DNA of 25,562 nt from Bacteroides sp. UBA7333. Its GTDB lineage: Bacteria; Bacteroidota; Bacteroidia; Bacteroidales; Bacteroidaceae. A program made the translations under genes and the position numbers. The notes under the pieces were generated by a model that worked only from the letters and a program-made list of their open reading frames with translations, had not been told where the DNA came from and made no database searches. The DNA lies in contig DKPN01000049.1 in the NCBI GenBank assembly GCA_002471195.1, positions 31,079-56,640 of the forward strand, read 5' to 3'. Positions 1-7,570 of this stretch are shown here, piece by piece. Every line of letters starts with the position of its first letter. Positions within the stretch are counted from its first letter, which is position 1.

Positions 1-15
1 GTATCGGCTTTTTTT
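1..15 (+). terminator. Right half of a probable rho-independent terminator, cut by the window edge
   Basis: The window opens with GTATCGGC followed by seven T residues (9-15). This is what the 3' arm and U-tract of an intrinsic terminator for a plus-strand gene to the left would look like, converging on nrdJ. The 5' arm would be outside the window, so pairing cannot be shown. Confidence 0.3.
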
Positions 16-27
16 ATAAAACTATTT

Positions 28-2565
28 TTATCCACATCTAGATGTACCACATGTGGTGCAAATTAAACATCCTTCTTGGTAAACCAAAGTTTCGCTGTTA
101 CAATTAGGACATTTTTTACCCTTAGCAGCTGTACCATCTTGTATGTATTTCTTTAGAGCTCTTTCAACACCATTTTTCCATGTGTTGATATTTTCGCTAT
201 CAAGTTCCAATGAACTTACAAGTTTAATAACTTGTTCAATTGGCATGCGATATCTTAATACTCCCGAAATAAGTTTTGCATAATTCCAATATTCTTTATT
301 GAACTTCTCAGACAATCCTTCTATGGTCATTTTATATCCCCTCTTATTTTCAAATTGGAAATCATAACGTTTATTTCCGTTATCGTCGACATTTTTAATG
401 ATGCGTCCTGTGGAAACTGTTTTAGGAATAAAAATACCTTCATCATCATCCTGCAAACCAGTGAATATTTCGTAGGGGTAACCATCGAGTAGTCCAACGA
501 GTGCTACCCATTTTTCTTTATTGTTTTGAAAACGTACAACATCTGCTTCAAGTACGGCTGGGCGCGTTTCAACAACTGTTGGAGGCTTACAAGGAGGTAA
601 ATCTGCTTTTTTGTCAGCTTTAGTCGAAACTAATACTCCCGATCGTGAGCCATCTCGGTATACCGTACAACCTTTACATCCTGATTTCCATGCTTCAACA
701 TAAAGTCTATTAACCAGATCTTCATCAACATCATTGGGTAGATTGATAGTCACACTAATTGAGTGGTCAACCCATTTTTGAATTCGACCTTGCATTTTCA
801 CCTTCATCAACCAATCAACATCGTTCGAAGTCGCTTTATAATAAGGTGATTTTGCAACAAGTTCATCGATTTCTTCCTGTGAATAATGTTTTGATGGATT
901 AAAACCATTGGCTTCCATCCAAGTAACGAATTTGTGATGGAACACAATATATTCTTCGAATGCATCTCCTGTGTCATCTAGAAAATCGACACGTACATTA
1001 GTGTCATTAGGATTGACTTTTCTTCTACGTTTATAAACTGGCAAAAACACGGGTTCAATTCCCGATGTTGTTTGTGTCATTAAACTTGTTGTACCCGTAG
1101 GAGCTATTGTTAAACATGCAATATTGCGTCTGCCATATTTCTTCATGTTTTCATAAAGTTCAGGGTCAGCTTCTGCCAAACGATTAATGAATGGATTATT
1201 TTTTTCTCTTTCCGTATTGTATATATCAAATGCCCCACGTTCTTCAGCCATTTTTACTGAAGATCTGTATGCATGTATTGCAATTGTTTTATGTACACTT
1301 TCAGAGAATTCAGTAGCTTCTTCTGTGCCATATCTTAGGCCAAGTGCAGCAAGCATATCACCCTCAGCCGTAATTCCAACACCTGTTCGGCGACCTTGTC
1401 CACTTTTCTTATATATTTTTTCCCAAAGTAATAATTCTGTTCTTTTTACCTCAGCATTTTCTGGGTCTTCATTTATTTTTTGAATGATACGTTCAATCTT
1501 TTCTAATTCAAGATCGATGATATCATCCATTATTCGCTGTGCCAATTCTACATGAGTTTTAAACAACTCAAAATCAAAACGAGCATTAGCTGTAAATGGA
1601 TTTATCACATATGAATATAGATTGATTGCTAATAAACGGCACGAATCATAAGGACATAATGGTATTTCTCCACATGGGTTTGTCGATACCGTTTTGTAAC
1701 CTAGGTCAGCATAACAATCTGGTACTGATTCTCGAATTATTGTATCCCAAAATAATACACCTGGTTCAGCCGACTTCCATGCATTATGTACTATTTTTTT
1801 CCACAAACTATTTGCGTCTATTTCTTTTGTATATGAAGGTGTGTCGCAGTAAATTGGATACTGTTGCATGTAAGGTGTGCCATTAACGGCAGCTTGCATA
1901 AATGCATCATCTAATTTTACTGAAACATTAGCTCCTGTAACTTTACCTTCAGTCATCTTAGCATCAATAAATGCTTCTGAATCTGGGTGTTGGATAGAGA
2001 CGCTTAGCATTAAAGCACCGCGGCGTCCATCTTGGGCTACTTCACGTGTAGAGTTAGAATATCTTTCCATAAAAGGAACTAAACCCGTAGAAGTCAAGGC
2101 TGAGTTTTTTACTGGAGAGCCTTTTGGGCGTATATGTGATAAATCGTGTCCCACACCTCCGCGTCTTTTCATTAACTGTACCTGTTCTTCGTCAATTTTA
2201 ATTATTGCCCCATATGAATCAGCCGCACCATCTATGCCAATAACGAAACAATTTGATAGAGATGCAACTTGGAAATCATTTCCTATTCCCGTCATTGGAC
2301 TTCCTTGAGGAACGATATATTTGAAATGATCTAAAAGATCATATAATTCTTGTGCAGTTAAGCCATTTTTATATTTAGCTTCTATTCTTGCAACTTCATT
2401 TGCTATACGCCAATGCATGTCTTCTGGAGATTTCTCATAAATGTTTCCAAAAGAATCTTTTACTGCATATTTATTAACCCATACTCTTGCTGCGAGTTCA
2501 TCACCTTGAAAATATTTTAAGGACGCGTCAAAAGCTTCTTCGTAAGAATATATCTGTTTTTTCAC
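28..2565 (-). CDS. nrdJ: Adenosylcobalamin-dependent (class II) ribonucleoside-diphosphate reductase
   Basis: This cytoplasmic enzyme reduces ribonucleotides to deoxyribonucleotides with a B12-generated thiyl radical and needs no oxygen. It has 845 residues and no N-terminal ATP-cone. The class II active-site block is present: NPCGE at 296-300 puts the radical Cys at C298 with N296 and E300, and C106 (in SLSNC) and C309 fit the redox-active pair known from the Thermotoga maritima enzyme. The phosphate-binding loop region APTGTTSL lies at about 488-495. The C-terminus is a Cys-rich ribbon (C819, C822, C833, C836, C839, C844) of the type that re-reduces the active site. The start codon is GTG at 2565-2563; the family N-terminus aligns well there and no in-frame ATG lies close upstream. 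It is divergent from the nitroreductase, with 272 bp between them. Family assignment is firm; B12 dependence is from family knowledge. Confidence 0.95.
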   Translation of the reverse strand: MKKQIYSYEEAFDASLKYFQGDELAARVWVNKYAVKDSFGNIYEKSPEDMHWRIANEVARIEAKYKNGLTAQELYDLLDHFKYIVPQGSPMTGIGNDFQVASLSNCFVIGIDGAADSYGAIIKIDEEQVQLMKRRGGVGHDLSHIRPKGSPVKNSALTSTGLVPFMERYSNSTREVAQDGRRGALMLSVSIQHPDSEAFIDAKMTEGKVTGANVSVKLDDAFMQAAVNGTPYMQQYPIYCDTPSYTKEIDANSLWKKIVHNAWKSAEPGVLFWDTIIRESVPDCYADLGYKTVSTNPCGEIPLCPYDSCRLLAINLYSYVINPFTANARFDFELFKTHVELAQRIMDDIIDLELEKIERIIQKINEDPENAEVKRTELLLWEKIYKKSGQGRRTGVGITAEGDMLAALGLRYGTEEATEFSESVHKTIAIHAYRSSVKMAEERGAFDIYNTEREKNNPFINRLAEADPELYENMKKYGRRNIACLTIAPTGTTSLMTQTTSGIEPVFLPVYKRRRKVNPNDTNVRVDFLDDTGDAFEEYIVFHHKFVTWMEANGFNPSKHYSQEEIDELVAKSPYYKATSNDVDWLMKVKMQGRIQKWVDHSISVTINLPNDVDEDLVNRLYVEAWKSGCKGCTVYRDGSRSGVLVSTKADKKADLPPCKPPTVVETRPAVLEADVVRFQNNKEKWVALVGLLDGYPYEIFTGLQDDDEGIFIPKTVSTGRIIKNVDDNGNKRYDFQFENKRGYKMTIEGLSEKFNKEYWNYAKLISGVLRYRMPIEQVIKLVSSLELDSENINTWKNGVERALKKYIQDGTAAKGKKCPNCNSETLVYQEGCLICTTCGTSRCG

Positions 2566-2584
2566 TGTAGATTTCTTTAAAATG

Positions 2585-2610
2585 TAAGTAAATGTGTAGA
2601 AGTTTACTTA
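2585..2610. repeat. Perfect 8-bp inverted repeat in the nrdJ leader
   Basis: TAAGTAAA (2585-2592) and TTTACTTA (2603-2610) are exact inverted copies 10 nt apart. They lie about 20-45 bp upstream of the nrdJ GTG start, just downstream of the predicted -7 box. The repeat could be an operator or a small leader hairpin. It does not resemble the usual 16-bp NrdR box closely enough to call one. Confidence 0.5.
2594..2605 (-). promoter_or_regulatory. 12-mer shared with the dnaA leader (copy 1)
   Basis: The minus strand reads AAACTTCTACAC here, largely inside the spacer of the nrdJ leader inverted repeat. The same 12 bases occur on the plus strand at 5071-5082, just downstream of the predicted dnaA -7 box. 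Both genes run on the minus strand, so the two copies have opposite orientation relative to their genes. Identity is seen directly; a regulatory role is inference. Confidence 0.35.
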
Positions 2611-2618
2611 ACCGGTCA

Positions 2619-2626
2619 CAAATGTA
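2619..2626 (-). promoter_or_regulatory. Predicted -7 promoter box of nrdJ
   Basis: The minus strand reads TACATTTG, an exact match to the Bacteroidetes -7 consensus TAnnTTTG. No good TTTG -33 element is found at the usual 19-21 bp spacing; the nearest is about 30 bp upstream. Transcription would start near 2612, giving a leader of roughly 45 nt that carries the inverted repeat at 2585-2610. Confidence 0.45.
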
Positions 2627-2688
2627 TTGCAAAACTAAATATGTTTTCTTGTTTATCAAAATAAATCAACTAAATAATTTATCAACAA

Positions 2689-2716
2689 TTAAAAGTTATC
2701 CGTTGATAACTTTTAA
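2689..2716. repeat. 28-bp perfect palindrome in the nrdJ/nitroreductase divergent region
   Basis: TTAAAAGTTATC (2689-2700) and GATAACTTTTAA (2705-2716) are exact inverted copies around the 4-nt centre CGTT. The half-site GATAACTTTT occurs a third time in direct orientation at 2806-2815, three bases before the predicted -7 box of the nitroreductase. The position between two divergent promoters suggests an operator. It has no downstream U-tract on either strand in a place that would make it a terminator. Confidence 0.5.
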
Positions 2717-2817
2717 AAAACAGATAATTAGGTTATTAGTATTTAGTTCTTTGTGATAAAGTTGTCCCAAAAAGAAATTTATTAGCTTTTTGAAAAATAA
2801 TTGGTGATAACTTTTTA

Positions 2818-2825
2818 TATATTTG
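2818..2825 (+). promoter_or_regulatory. Predicted -7 promoter box of the nitroreductase
   Basis: TATATTTG matches TAnnTTTG exactly and ends 12 nt before the ATG at 2838. The transcript would therefore have only a very short leader. A TTTG at 2789-2792 is the nearest -33 candidate, but its 25-bp spacing is longer than usual. Confidence 0.4.
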
Positions 2826-2837
2826 CAATAAAAAAAG

Positions 2838-3587
2838 ATGAATGAATTTGTAAAATATAGAAGAAGTATACGTAAATACTCAAAGAAAGATGTATCGCAT
2901 AATTTTCTTAACGATTTACTTGAAACTTCCTTCAAAGCACCTACCACAGGAGGTATGCAATTATATAGTGTAGTAATAACACGTAGCGAGAAAATGAAAG
3001 AACGATTATCTCCGGCACATTATAATCAACCAATGGTGACACAGGCTCCGGTAGTTCTTACTTTCTGTGCAGATTTTCGGCGATTCACGCAATGGTGCAA
3101 ACTTCGTAATGCCACTCCTGGATATAATAATTTAATGTCTTTTGCAAATGCAGCGATAGATACATTGTTGGTAGCGCAAACATTTTCTTTATTGGCTGAA
3201 GAAGCGGGGTTAGGTACATGTTATTTGGGCACAACTACTTATAATCCTCAAATGATTATTGATATTTTAGAATTGCCGCAATTAGTATTTCCAGTAACTA
3301 CAATTACTGTCGGTTATCCTGATGTAGTACCCCCACAGGTTGATCGATTGCCATTCGAATCACTTATACATGATGAATTTTATCATGAATACTCGAATGA
3401 TGATATTAATATGATCTACGAATTCAAGGAGTCTTTGAGTGAAAATATAAAATACATGGAATCCAATCAAAAGGGAACTCTTGCACAAGTTTTCACAGAT
3501 ATTCGCTATACGAAGAAGGATAATGTGGTAATGTCTGAGAATCTTATAAGGGTATTAAGAAAACAAGGATTTATCAGTGTTGAATAA
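2838..3587 (+). CDS. FMN-dependent nitroreductase family protein (NfsA/FRP-like)
   Basis: This 249-residue protein is probably a cytoplasmic NAD(P)H:FMN oxidoreductase; the physiological substrate is not evident. The N-terminal RRSIRKYS (about 8-15) is the usual FMN phosphate-binding stretch. APTTGGMQLYSVV (about 34-46) and the helix from SFANAAIDTLLVAQTFSLLA through GLGTCYLG (about 101-130) are characteristic nitroreductase blocks. Length and C-terminal extension fit the NfsA/flavin-reductase branch rather than the shorter NfsB branch. It has no signal peptide. It is divergent from nrdJ and convergent with dnaA, sharing a hairpin at its stop codon. The start is the ATG just after a predicted -7 box; no Shine-Dalgarno sequence is visible, as is normal in this phylum. 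Confidence 0.88.
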   Translation: MNEFVKYRRSIRKYSKKDVSHNFLNDLLETSFKAPTTGGMQLYSVVITRSEKMKERLSPAHYNQPMVTQAPVVLTFCADFRRFTQWCKLRNATPGYNNLMSFANAAIDTLLVAQTFSLLAEEAGLGTCYLGTTTYNPQMIIDILELPQLVFPVTTITVGYPDVVPPQVDRLPFESLIHDEFYHEYSNDDINMIYEFKESLSENIKYMESNQKGTLAQVFTDIRYTKKDNVVMSENLIRVLRKQGFISVE

Positions 3588-3630
3588 TAAAAAAGGATGA
3601 ATATAATGATATTCATCCTTTTTTATTATT
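3583..3630. terminator. Bidirectional terminator overlapping the nitroreductase and dnaA stop codons
   Basis: Two perfectly complementary 22-nt arms (3583-3604 and 3609-3630) flank the 4-nt loop AATG. The core stem GGATGAATAT pairs with ATATTCATCC and is bordered by six A on the left and six T on the right, so either strand yields a stem followed by a U-run. The left arm contains the nitroreductase TAA (3585-3587) and the right arm contains the complement of the dnaA TAA (3626-3628). Confidence 0.9.
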
Positions 3631-5038
3631 GTTTCAATGCTTGTTTTATTGCATCTAAGTCAGATCTAAATGCTTTATCTACTTCGCATTGTCCTTTTAC
3701 TGTTTTGCAAGCATGTAACACAGTAGCATGATCTTTACCACCAATGAACTTCCCTATTTTTGATGTCGAAAAATCTGTATGTTGCTTAGCAAGAAACATT
3801 GCAACTTGTCGTGCTTGAACCACTTCTCTTTTTCTTGACTTGGTGTGGATAGCAGAGTTTTCTAAGCCAAAATGCTTACACACAGTATTGATGATGTCTT
3901 CTATGTTGATTGATTTAACCTCCGTTTTGACAACTCCATTAATGATATGTTTCGCGAGATTTAAATCAATGTCTTTATTGAAAATAGTCGATCTTGCCAT
4001 TATCGCAATAACAATACCTTCTAAGTCGCGTACGCTGTCGCCTACATTTTCGGCAATAAAATCAATCACTTCGTTAGGGAATACCAAACCATCTCTATGA
4101 ATTTTATTTCTTAAAATATCTTTTCTTAATTCGGTAGTTGGTTTCTCCAATTCTGCAACCATACCCCATTTAAAACGGGTTAAAAGTCTTTCTTCCATAC
4201 CCTGTAACAATACAGGAGCTCGGTCAGAAGTTAAGATTAACTGTTTGCCATTTTGGTGCAAATGATTGAAAATGTGGAAGAAAGTATTCTGAGTTCGTGT
4301 TACTCCCACAAATTCTTGAATATCATCAATAATTAATACATCAATTGTTTGATAAAAGTTAATGAAATCATTTGTAGTGTTGTGACGTACTGAATCGGTA
4401 TATTGCACCTGAAATAGATGTGCAGAAACATATAGCACTCTTTTATCAGGGAAATCTTCTTTGATTTTTGTTCCTATCGCATTCGCTAAGTGTGTTTTGC
4501 CAACACCAGACGCGCCATGAATGAATAACGGATTAAATGCTGTACCAGCAGGATCTTTGGCAACGGCTTCTCCAACACTTCTCGAAAGTTTATTGCTATA
4601 GCCTTCAATAAAATTCTCGAAATTATAATTTGGATTTAAATGTGGATCTAAATCTTGTGGTGCAGGTGCATTTAATATTGTAGGAGCTTTGTTTCCGCCA
4701 TTTCGGATCACTCCGTTTTGTGGAACTGCCGTTGAGCGATTGCTACCTTCTAAATTTACGCTTTGAACCGGTGTAGATGAGCGATCAATAGGTACATTAT
4801 ATATAAGTTTGGCACCATTACCTATTACTTTATATAATGTCATTCGTAGAATATCTAAAAATTGTTCTTCTAGAAATTCATAAAAAAATTGAGTCGGAAC
4901 CTGTACGGTCAATGTATTGTCCTCAAATTTGAGTGGAACAATAGGGACGAACCAAGTACTGAATTTTGTCGGGTCAACGTTGTCTCGAATTATATCTAGA
5001 CAACGATTCCATAGTCCGACATGATTACCATCATTCAT
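3626..5038 (-). CDS. dnaA: Chromosomal replication initiator protein DnaA
   Basis: DnaA binds DnaA boxes at oriC and opens the duplex to start replication. The protein has 470 residues and all four domains. Domain I (about 8-85) carries the WxxCLxxI and STWF motifs. A Gly/Asn/Pro-rich linker (domain II) spans about 86-135. The AAA+ domain III has Walker A GASGVGKT (175-182), Walker B VLIIDDI (234-240) and an Arg-finger candidate in LLTRF (about 288). Domain IV has the DnaA signature GGKDHATVLHACKTV (about 433-447) for DNA recognition. The start is the ATG at 5038. It stands alone as a transcription unit, ending in the hairpin shared with the nitroreductase. The upstream gap has a weak promoter match but no clear cluster of consensus DnaA boxes. 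Confidence 0.97.
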   Translation of the reverse strand: MNDGNHVGLWNRCLDIIRDNVDPTKFSTWFVPIVPLKFEDNTLTVQVPTQFFYEFLEEQFLDILRMTLYKVIGNGAKLIYNVPIDRSSTPVQSVNLEGSNRSTAVPQNGVIRNGGNKAPTILNAPAPQDLDPHLNPNYNFENFIEGYSNKLSRSVGEAVAKDPAGTAFNPLFIHGASGVGKTHLANAIGTKIKEDFPDKRVLYVSAHLFQVQYTDSVRHNTTNDFINFYQTIDVLIIDDIQEFVGVTRTQNTFFHIFNHLHQNGKQLILTSDRAPVLLQGMEERLLTRFKWGMVAELEKPTTELRKDILRNKIHRDGLVFPNEVIDFIAENVGDSVRDLEGIVIAIMARSTIFNKDIDLNLAKHIINGVVKTEVKSINIEDIINTVCKHFGLENSAIHTKSRKREVVQARQVAMFLAKQHTDFSTSKIGKFIGGKDHATVLHACKTVKGQCEVDKAFRSDLDAIKQALKQ

Positions 5039-5070
5039 AGCGGCTATAAATACATTTATTAATTAAGCAA

Positions 5071-5082
5071 AAACTTCTACAC
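5071..5082 (+). promoter_or_regulatory. 12-mer shared with the nrdJ leader (copy 2)
   Basis: The plus strand reads AAACTTCTACAC, identical to the minus strand at 2594-2605. It lies immediately downstream of the predicted dnaA -7 box, about where transcription would start. It is a candidate common operator for dNTP synthesis and replication initiation, by inference only. Confidence 0.35.
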
Positions 5083-5085
5083 TTG

Positions 5086-5117
5086 CAAAATTCGTAATCT
5101 AATTTCAAAAAAACAAA
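5086..5117 (-). promoter_or_regulatory. Predicted dnaA promoter
   Basis: On the minus strand TTTG (5114-5117) is followed after 20 bp by GAATTTTG (5086-5093). This matches the Bacteroidetes -33/-7 layout with correct spacing but departs from TAnnTTTG at the first base. The leader would be about 40 nt. Confidence 0.35.
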
Positions 5118-5274
5118 TGCTTTTTTTCTTGTAATTTCCAATATAGGCATAAGATATTGAAAATTAGGGTATTGGTTGTTGGGTGCTGTCTATATGCTAT
5201 TGATATGCGTTTGGAATTATCTAATGCCTTGAAAATTAAATCGTTGACATTGTTTCGTGTCGTTTGTTGTTGCT

Positions 5275-5322
5275 AAAAGATCCATTTATAGCAACAATAA
5301 TATCGCTGTAAATGGACCTTTT
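5275..5322 (-). terminator. Probable terminator of the amidase-MCE unit
   Basis: Two 18-nt arms (5275-5292 and 5305-5322) are complementary except at two positions, with a 12-nt AT-rich loop. The core is CCATTTATAGC against GCTGTAAATGG, and the outer ends are AAAAG and CTTTT. On the minus strand the stem lies 63 bp past the MCE stop codon and ends in a short U-run of four. The short U-run limits confidence. Confidence 0.55.
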
Positions 5323-5384
5323 ATGCATCTGAATATATTATTATAGAATGTTCTTATTTAGAATTAATCTATATAACTAGCAAT

Positions 5385-6275
5385 TTAGTTTTTTCTACCA
5401 AACAAAGAAAAATGTACATATCTTTTAGGATTTTCTTTTAAGTTCTCAAGTAAACTAGCTGCATTTATTGCAGTGTTATTGAGATTGTTATATAGCTGAG
5501 GATCATTGAATAACAATCCTATAGTATTGTCTGTACTATTGATTTTATTTGAAATATCTTTAACATTTGCAAGTGTTTGATCGATTTCGCTTACTAGATG
5601 TTGGTAATCGATTTCTTTTAACTTTTCACTAACAACTATAAAGTTGTCTCCTAATATATTCAATTTGTTAGTGAGTACAGGTAAGTCGTTTTTCATCAAT
5701 ATTTTTAATTGATTACTTGCGACTTCTAAATTTGAAGCTGTTTTCTCAATTGAATGCAAAGTAGAAGGGATACTTTGGTCTGATAATATCGTATTCAAAG
5801 AAGTCATGATTGAGTCTAACTTAGGAATCATTTTAATTATCTGTGGCATCATAACAGCTACATTGTCCATTAATCCACCATTTAAATTTCCTTGAATTGT
5901 ATCACCAATATTATATTTTTCACGTGGATTGGTTGCTAGAAGCAAGTTCAAGCTTGCGCTTCCTAAAAAGTCGGATGTTAACTCTGCAGTACTTCCTTTA
6001 GGTATTCGCAAAGAAGTATTCACTTCAATTTCTACATAAACATCTTTGGGGTTGTCATAATTATAATATATGTTATGAACAGTCCCGACTTTAACTCCAT
6101 CAGCATATACAGGGCTGGCCTTAGCTAATCCACTAATGTTTGAAAATTGGATATAAAAATAGCTGGATGGTTTAAATAAATTTACTCCTTTTAGATAATT
6201 GATTCCAAATATCAAAATAAATAATGCAATAATTCCTGCTATTCCTATTCTAACCTCTTTGTTTATATATTTCAT
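5385..6275 (-). CDS. MlaD/MCE-domain protein, probable lipid-transport substrate-binding subunit
   Basis: MCE proteins are membrane-anchored and form hexameric rings that carry phospholipid between inner and outer membranes with an ABC transporter. This one has 296 residues. It has a short cytoplasmic start, one membrane segment at about 11-28 (IGIAGIIALFILIFGINYL) and an MCE domain at about 36-115 with the typical ISGLAKASPVYADGVKVG block. A long, probably helical region follows (about 135-270), and the C-terminus NPKRYVHFSLFGRK is of a kind common in Bacteroidetes MCE proteins. No MlaE or MlaF partner lies in the window, so the complex would be completed elsewhere. It starts 1 bp after the amidase stop codon, showing co-transcription and possible translational coupling. 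Confidence 0.88.
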   Translation of the reverse strand: MKYINKEVRIGIAGIIALFILIFGINYLKGVNLFKPSSYFYIQFSNISGLAKASPVYADGVKVGTVHNIYYNYDNPKDVYVEIEVNTSLRIPKGSTAELTSDFLGSASLNLLLATNPREKYNIGDTIQGNLNGGLMDNVAVMMPQIIKMIPKLDSIMTSLNTILSDQSIPSTLHSIEKTASNLEVASNQLKILMKNDLPVLTNKLNILGDNFIVVSEKLKEIDYQHLVSEIDQTLANVKDISNKINSTDNTIGLLFNDPQLYNNLNNTAINAASLLENLKENPKRYVHFSLFGRKN

Positions 6276-6276
6276 C

Positions 6277-7458
6277 TTAATTGTTGTTTTTATTCTTTTT
6301 AAACTCTGTTATTGCTTCATTTACATCTATTCTTTTTCCATCTTTAAATGCAATAATAAATGCACCTTTAAATTTCTCTCTCAAAGAACGTTGTGTTTTT
6401 AAAGCTATATTATAATCATTCGTTGCTCCGGTTGTATATTTAAATACTCCTTTTTCTTTATAATAATCAATGTCTTTTATACCTTTAAACGTTTTATCGT
6501 TTGCTTTTATCGATGTGCTTGATGTTAATAATTGAACTTTAAATATGATTTCACTTTTATTATCACTATTCGTCACATTAACGATTTCATTTTTATTGCT
6601 TTGGTTACTTGAATGGTCTATTGTGTCTTCCTCTTTTATTTCAGGAATAATAGTTTGGCTATTCCCCGTCAACCTAATTTCATGTTCTCGTTTATAGTTC
6701 AAGAAAGCGTAATATATACCATTTGCTAAGTTTGAAGTCCCCGTTTCTGTATTAAGATATCGCTCTTCTTCAGGTGTCGAAATAAAGCCTAACTCTATTA
6801 AAATACTTGGCATAGCACTTTCTTTTAATACAAGAAATCCGGCCTGATGAACACCTCGGTCAATCCTTTTGCAATGGCTTTTAAATTGTTTTTGAACCAA
6901 AGATGCTAGGTGAACACTATTTTCCATATGTTTGTCTTGCATAAATTCAAAAATAATATATGATTCTGCTGAATTAGGATTAAATCCGGCATAGCGAGTT
7001 TTATAATCACTTTCGTATAATATAACTGCATTTTCACGTTGAGCAACAGCCAAGTTAGCGTCAGATTTAGCCAATCCTAAAGTCCAAGTAGATGTTCCTT
7101 TAACCGTTTTATTTTTCTCTACAGCATTGGTATGGATAGATATAAATAAGTCAGCCTTAGCATCATTGGCTATCTCGGCTCTACGAGCGAGAGGAATAAA
7201 CACATCTTTGTTTCGTGTATAAATAACTTTTACATCTTTGCAATTCTGTTTGATGAGATTGCCTAGCTTTAGAGCGACGTTTAGATTAATGATTTTCTCT
7301 TTTGTTATTTTACCCACTGCGCCAGGGTCATGACCACCATGTCCCGGATCAATCACTACAACAAATTCTTTTGTTTTTTGACTCGTCGAACCAAACGATA
7401 GATCCGTTAAACAAAGCGTATAGAGAATAAATAATATGTAGAATTTATAATGTTTCAT
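6277..7458 (-). CDS. N-acetylmuramoyl-L-alanine amidase (Amidase_3) with C-terminal SPOR-like region
   Basis: This exported zinc amidase cuts the bond between N-acetylmuramic acid and L-Ala in peptidoglycan, typically during cell separation. It has 393 residues. Residues 1-23 form a signal peptide. The catalytic domain spans about 32-255: VVIDPGHGG gives zinc ligand H40, E54 follows, ISIHTNA gives H109, and ILIELGFIS gives the catalytic E222. A Ser/Asn-rich linker (about 265-300) leads to a region at about 303-382 (FKVQLLTSS start) that looks like a divergent SPOR-type domain for binding septal glycan. The tail is a Lys/Asn run. It is the first gene of a two-gene unit with the MCE protein. 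The start is the first ATG behind a matching -7 box. Confidence 0.92.
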   Translation of the reverse strand: MKHYKFYILFILYTLCLTDLSFGSTSQKTKEFVVVIDPGHGGHDPGAVGKITKEKIINLNVALKLGNLIKQNCKDVKVIYTRNKDVFIPLARRAEIANDAKADLFISIHTNAVEKNKTVKGTSTWTLGLAKSDANLAVAQRENAVILYESDYKTRYAGFNPNSAESYIIFEFMQDKHMENSVHLASLVQKQFKSHCKRIDRGVHQAGFLVLKESAMPSILIELGFISTPEEERYLNTETGTSNLANGIYYAFLNYKREHEIRLTGNSQTIIPEIKEEDTIDHSSNQSNKNEIVNVTNSDNKSEIIFKVQLLTSSTSIKANDKTFKGIKDIDYYKEKGVFKYTTGATNDYNIALKTQRSLREKFKGAFIIAFKDGKRIDVNEAITEFKKNKNNN

Positions 7459-7476
7459 TTAATATCGATACTGTTG

Positions 7477-7484
7477 CAAAAGTA
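7477..7484 (-). promoter_or_regulatory. Predicted -7 promoter box of the amidase-MCE unit
   Basis: The minus strand reads TACTTTTG, an exact TAnnTTTG match, 18 bp upstream of the amidase ATG. No clear TTTG is seen 19-21 bp further upstream. Confidence 0.45.
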
Positions 7485-7570
7485 ATAGAATTTTATAGAA
7501 AACTTACTATTGGTTTTAAAGTTTTGTTTTTTTTACTCAATTTATTGCACGCTGATATAAGAATTCATTG

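Larger units (their letters stand above)
5039..5384. other. 346-bp intergenic region between dnaA and the MCE protein gene
   Basis: No credible gene, tRNA or consensus DnaA box was found here. The region holds the predicted dnaA promoter (5086-5117), the 12-mer shared with the nrdJ leader (5071-5082) and a hairpin (5275-5322) that probably ends the amidase-MCE transcript. The stretch 5150-5270 shows no clear structure. Confidence 0.6.

Noticed and set aside
28..36. Exact DnaA box TTATCCACA at the 3' end of nrdJ
   Set aside because: It is formed by the last codons and stop of nrdJ, is isolated, and has no cluster around it. It is mentioned only as weak support in the TTATC finding.
2566..2837. 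Cobalamin riboswitch upstream of nrdJ
   Set aside because: The predicted leader is about 45 nt and the whole gap is only 272 bp shared by two promoters; no B12-box-like conserved core was recognised.
2696..2947. 83-residue minus-strand reading frame overlapping the nitroreductase start
   Set aside because: It is AT-driven low-complexity sequence (Phe, Leu, Lys, Asn rich), covers the divergent promoter region and overlaps the start of a clear gene.
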